Shown here: positions 31,490 through 37,074 of the stretch, one piece after another
Layout: every line of letters begins with the position of its first letter
Numbering within the stretch: the stretch's first letter is position 1
From: Chitinophagales bacterium
GTDB lineage: Bacteria; Bacteroidota; Bacteroidia; Chitinophagales; S012-47
Assembly (NCBI GenBank): GCA_026981615.1
Contig: JALSIH010000228.1
Location: 1 to 37,074 of the forward strand
DNA length: 37,074 nt
Reading direction: 5' to 3'
Notes under the pieces: generated by a model
Database searches by the model: none
What the model saw: the letters and a program-made list of their open reading frames with translations, nothing else
What the model was told of the DNA's origin: nothing
Program-made: the position numbers and the translations under genes

Positions 31490-32107
31490 ATGCGTCACGG
31501 AAAGAAAATAGCAAAGCTGGGAAGAACAAGCGCTCACAGAAAAGCAATGTTGTCAAACATGGCTACGAGCCTTATTCTGCACAAGCGCATCAAAACGACA
31601 GTGCCCAAAGCAAAAGCATTGCGTAAATATATTGAACCCCTTATTACCCGGTCGAAAACAGACGACACACACTCCAGAAGGATGGTTTTTCGTAAATTGA
31701 AGCACAAAGAAGGAGTGAAAGAACTTTTTGACAACATCGCTCAGGTCATTGCAGACCGTCCGGGCGGCTATACGCGCATATTGCGTACAGGCTTCAGGCA
31801 GGGGGACAATGCGGAGATGTGCATCATCGAACTGGTGGATTACAATGAGAGCTACACGCAGAATGAAGGCAAGAAGAAAAGCAAGCGCAAGCGAACGAGG
31901 AGGACGAAAAAGAGCAGTGCGGAGCGTGCAGCCGTAGCGGCCGAAAGCAGCGAGGAGACAGTGGCAGCGGAAGGAGAAGCGGAAACAGCTGCTCCGGAAG
32001 CAACTGCGAGCGACACTCCTCAAAGTGAAGCCGGGACAGCGGCCGGTGATGCGGGAGAAACGAAAAAAGAAGATGCCGGCCCTTCGGAAGAAGAAAAGGC
32101 AGAATAA
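31490..32107 (+). CDS. rplQ: 50S ribosomal protein L17 with long C-terminal extension
   Basis: '[53 protein letters not shown]', then a basic linker and Ala/Glu-rich tail. Confidence 0.98.
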   Translation: MRHGKKIAKLGRTSAHRKAMLSNMATSLILHKRIKTTVPKAKALRKYIEPLITRSKTDDTHSRRMVFRKLKHKEGVKELFDNIAQVIADRPGGYTRILRTGFRQGDNAEMCIIELVDYNESYTQNEGKKKSKRKRTRRTKKSSAERAAVAAESSEETVAAEGEAETAAPEATASDTPQSEAGTAAGDAGETKKEDAGPSEEEKAE

Positions 32108-32139
32108 TGATACAATTTCAGACGGTATGAAAATGGGAA

Positions 32140-32173
32140 GGGATGCTAACTTAAGGGGAGCATCCCTTTTTTT
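32140..32173 (+). terminator. Rho-independent terminator of the rpsL-rplQ block
   Basis: GGGATGCT (32140-32147), loop AACTTAAGGGG, AGCATCCC (32159-32166) followed by TTTTTTT. Confidence 0.88.
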
Positions 32174-32208
32174 ATGCCAATTCTTTTACGAATTTTACAA
32201 ACGCAATC

Positions 32209-34616
<2,408 letters not shown>

Positions 34617-34708
34617 GAGGGAGGGTGTAGCATTTGATAAGCAGGGTCCGCGGGATTGTGGATGCCGCCACTTGTGTTATCGGGGGCTAAGAGCGTAAGT
34701 TTATATCT

Positions 34709-35017
34709 ATGAAAAATCCCCTGAGCCGTTGGAACGAATTGCCGGCATTCTTCAGAAACAAGTACATACTGGTCACACTGGCATTCCTCATTTGGATGCT
34801 TTTTTTCGACAATTATAATTTTTTTGTTCGAAGCGAAATAAGGGGCGAGCTCCGGGAAGTGCGGCAGAAGAAAGCCTATTACGAAGCGCAGATTGAGGAA
34901 GTGAAGACCGAGCTCAACAGCCTCTTCGGCTCGGAAGAATCTCTCGAGAAATTTGCCCGCGAGAAGTATTATATGAAACGGGCGGACGAAGATGTTTTTA
35001 TCATTGTGGATGAATAA
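34709..35017 (+). CDS. FtsB/DivIC-like septum formation initiator family protein
   Basis: 102 aa: short cytoplasmic N-terminus, one TM (YILVTLAFLIWMLFF), coiled coil, C-terminal 'EESLEKFAREKYYMKRADEDVFIIVDE'. Confidence 0.88.
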   Translation: MKNPLSRWNELPAFFRNKYILVTLAFLIWMLFFDNYNFFVRSEIRGELREVRQKKAYYEAQIEEVKTELNSLFGSEESLEKFAREKYYMKRADEDVFIIVDE

Positions 35018-35053
35018 TTCTATCTTCGGATTGTATATGAACTCTTGAATCAC

Positions 35054-35521
35054 ATGCTTCGTCTTCAGCCCATGCCACACAGCGATTTTGAAGAATTCAG
35101 GTCTCTTTCCGTGCAAAACTATGCAAGAGCGCTGAGCCGGAATCTTCGTATTAATTACCGGAGGGCCGGACAAATGGCAGTAGAAGAGATGAAAGGCATT
35201 CTCCCGCGCGGATTTTTTAGCGATGACCACTATTTCTACAATCTGCTGGCAGACGGGGAAGCGCACGAAGTCGGTAAGCTGTGGTTTTATATCAATCGGA
35301 AACTAAAAAGTGCTTTTCTCTACGACCTGATGATTTTCGAAGCATTTCAGCGCAAGGGCTATGGCAAAGAAGCGCTGCAGGCGATGGAGAAAGAACTGAA
35401 GGAAAAAGGAATAACGGTCATACGGCTGAATGTCTTTAATGACAACCGCATCGCCCGCAAATTGTATCAGGCGCAGGGATATGACAACTGCAACCAGATT
35501 CTGCAAAAATTCCTCGACTGA
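35054..35521 (+). CDS. GNAT family N-acetyltransferase
   Basis: C-terminal acetyl-CoA motif 'LMIFEAFQRKGYGKEALQAMEKELKEKGITVIRLNVFNDNRIARKLYQAQGY'. Start ambiguous: TTG 35045 or ATG 35054. Confidence 0.85.
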   Translation: MLRLQPMPHSDFEEFRSLSVQNYARALSRNLRINYRRAGQMAVEEMKGILPRGFFSDDHYFYNLLADGEAHEVGKLWFYINRKLKSAFLYDLMIFEAFQRKGYGKEALQAMEKELKEKGITVIRLNVFNDNRIARKLYQAQGYDNCNQILQKFLD

Positions 35522-35526
35522 TTTTT

Positions 35527-37074
35527 TTAATAGCTGCCGAAGTATTTTCTTAAAAACCATTCCAATGCCAGGAAAGAGAGGATCAGGAAGAAAATCCACT
35601 TCATGTCCAGCAGCAGGGTGCTTTTGAACGAATCCCGCAATACGGGCTTCAGCTCCTCATTCTTCATCAGCTCTGCAATCAGCTGATCGCTCTCATCGGG
35701 GGTGAAGGTGCGGCCTCCGGTCTCTTCGCTCAGCCGGTAAAGCAAATCATGGCGCGCCCTCGTGCTCAGCGACTCCAGGTTGACCTTGCGGACAATGAAC
35801 TGCCCGTTGGCCTCCATTTCACGGCCATTGTATACCAATCGGGCGCGATAGCGATAATGGCCGGCCGGGAAATAACCGGCATCGAGTCGATAGCTCTTGC
35901 CCGTTTTGCTTAAACGAAATTCAAATTCTTTTCCCTCATTGTCCTCTATTTTCAATTCTATGTCCGGGTCATTGACCAACTCATAATTCTCGTTGTAGAG
36001 CTCGGCAGAAAAACGAACGGTTTCGGTTTCGTCAAAGACTTTTTTGCTAAGCTTGACCCGGAATTGCCGTTTGTCGTCCGTCACGCTCAGGTATTGGCAA
36101 CTTTGGGTGATGAGGGCATCGACATTTCTATGGTCTCCGTGAATGAGGTAGTCATAGAGCCGCCATCGCCAGAGGCCCGTTCCCAAGAGGATGCCGATGC
36201 GCTGTCCGTCCTCCCGGCTTCCATAGATGAGCAGGGGATATTTTGTTTCCACATTGCCGATTTTCTGGGTCAGCAGGGAGCGGGCTTCGGGGCCCGGTGT
36301 AAAGCTGCCGAAAGGCACGATCATGGGCGGGAAATCTTCCAGTGCCTGCGCAAGGCTCCCGGGCAGGCCAAAGAGTGAAAAATCGGGGTTGACAATGCCC
36401 CGGGCTTCATTGTTTCCTCCGCTCGAAGAGCGAAGGCGCAGCAGATCCTGTGCACCGTTGAGTGCATTGAGATCGCTGTGGAGGCTGTAGATAAACCATA
36501 TCGACTGCCGGGCTTCGCGGGCTTCTTTGAGGAGGGAAGCCATGGGATAACGGACGGAAGGCAAACCGTGTAAAACAATCAGGTTGTAGGCCTCCGGGGA
36601 GATGTCCCCGTCATCCGCATAAGCCAGCGTCACTTCATAGTTCCTGCTTTCGAGCAGCGCCTGGCGCAGGGCCGAGATATCGGGGTGCGGAGCATCGGCT
36701 ACAATGAGTACTTTCTTGCGGCTCTCAAGCACATCTATAAAAAAATGCCTGGAGTTGTTTTCCGTATTCACTTCGTCACGAAGCGGCAAAACAGCAACCC
36801 TGTACTGAAGCACTCCGGCACGTTCCGGCTCTATTATTATCGATTCTTCCTTTAGCTCTTCCCTCTTGCGAAATGACAATTTTTTTGAAAAGATCACCTT
36901 GCTCCGGCCGTCAGGGGCCAGCTCTTCCACCCGCAAGGTACTCTCCATATTGCGGGCGTTGGCCGCCTCAATATCGATTTTTACTTCCATTTTATCTCCG
37001 AGATAGAGAATGGAGTTGTGATAGACTTCCGGAATGCGCAGATCCCGCTTGAAGCTCGTATCTCCAAGGGCAAG
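35527..37074 (-). CDS. Large C-terminally membrane-anchored protein of unknown function, 5' partial
   Basis: The frame stays open past the listed Met (36990) to the window edge (LALGDTSFKRDLRIPEVYHNSILYLGDKMEVKID...). Ig-like/CARDB-like segments, a GATase-like 'VLIVADAPHPDISALRQAL' segment, and C-terminal TM 'WIFFLILSFLALEWFLRKYFGSY'. Confidence 0.75.
   Translation of the reverse strand, partial: LALGDTSFKRDLRIPEVYHNSILYLGDKMEVKIDIEAANARNMESTLRVEELAPDGRSKVIFSKKLSFRKREELKEESIIIEPERAGVLQYRVAVLPLRDEVNTENNSRHFFIDVLESRKKVLIVADAPHPDISALRQALLESRNYEVTLAYADDGDISPEAYNLIVLHGLPSVRYPMASLLKEAREARQSIWFIYSLHSDLNALNGAQDLLRLRSSSGGNNEARGIVNPDFSLFGLPGSLAQALEDFPPMIVPFGSFTPGPEARSLLTQKIGNVETKYPLLIYGSREDGQRIGILLGTGLWRWRLYDYLIHGDHRNVDALITQSCQYLSVTDDKRQFRVKLSKKVFDETETVRFSAELYNENYELVNDPDIELKIEDNEGKEFEFRLSKTGKSYRLDAGYFPAGHYRYRARLVYNGREMEANGQFIVRKVNLESLSTRARHDLLYRLSEETGGRTFTPDESDQLIAELMKNEELKPVLRDSFKSTLLLDMKWIFFLILSFLALEWFLRKYFGSY

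Overview
This 37 kb window looks like a core chromosomal segment of a Bacteroidota genome, with mid-GC coding DNA and AT-rich promoters carrying TAnnTTTG -7 boxes. Left part: sucA-sucB-lpd on the minus strand (2-oxoglutarate dehydrogenase E1/E2 plus partial E3), then rpsT, radC, rsmI, pepD, a pssA-purS-M28 peptidase group, a PIN-PhoH ATPase, aminopeptidase P and a ZIP metal transporter. Centre: one long collinear str-S10-spc-alpha ribosomal block from rpsL to rplQ (about 15020-32107), without tuf, adk or map. It includes rpmD and rpmJ, which the ORF track misses because they are shorter than 60 aa. Right part: carA, eno, an FtsB/DivIC-like protein, a GNAT acetyltransferase and a partial large C-terminally membrane-anchored protein. 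I see no CRISPR, mobile element, tRNA, rRNA or defence island, and no convincing new multi-gene system. The most useful leads are small. They are a TTTAGG-TTTG-CCTAAA palindrome (DtxR/MntR-like) between aminopeptidase P and the ZIP transporter, opposing terminator hairpins downstream of rpsT, a near-perfect 28-nt inverted repeat in the sucA/rpsT divergent region, three convergent gene pairs with only 2-5 bp between them, a long acidic tail on L17, and several probable start-codon corrections.
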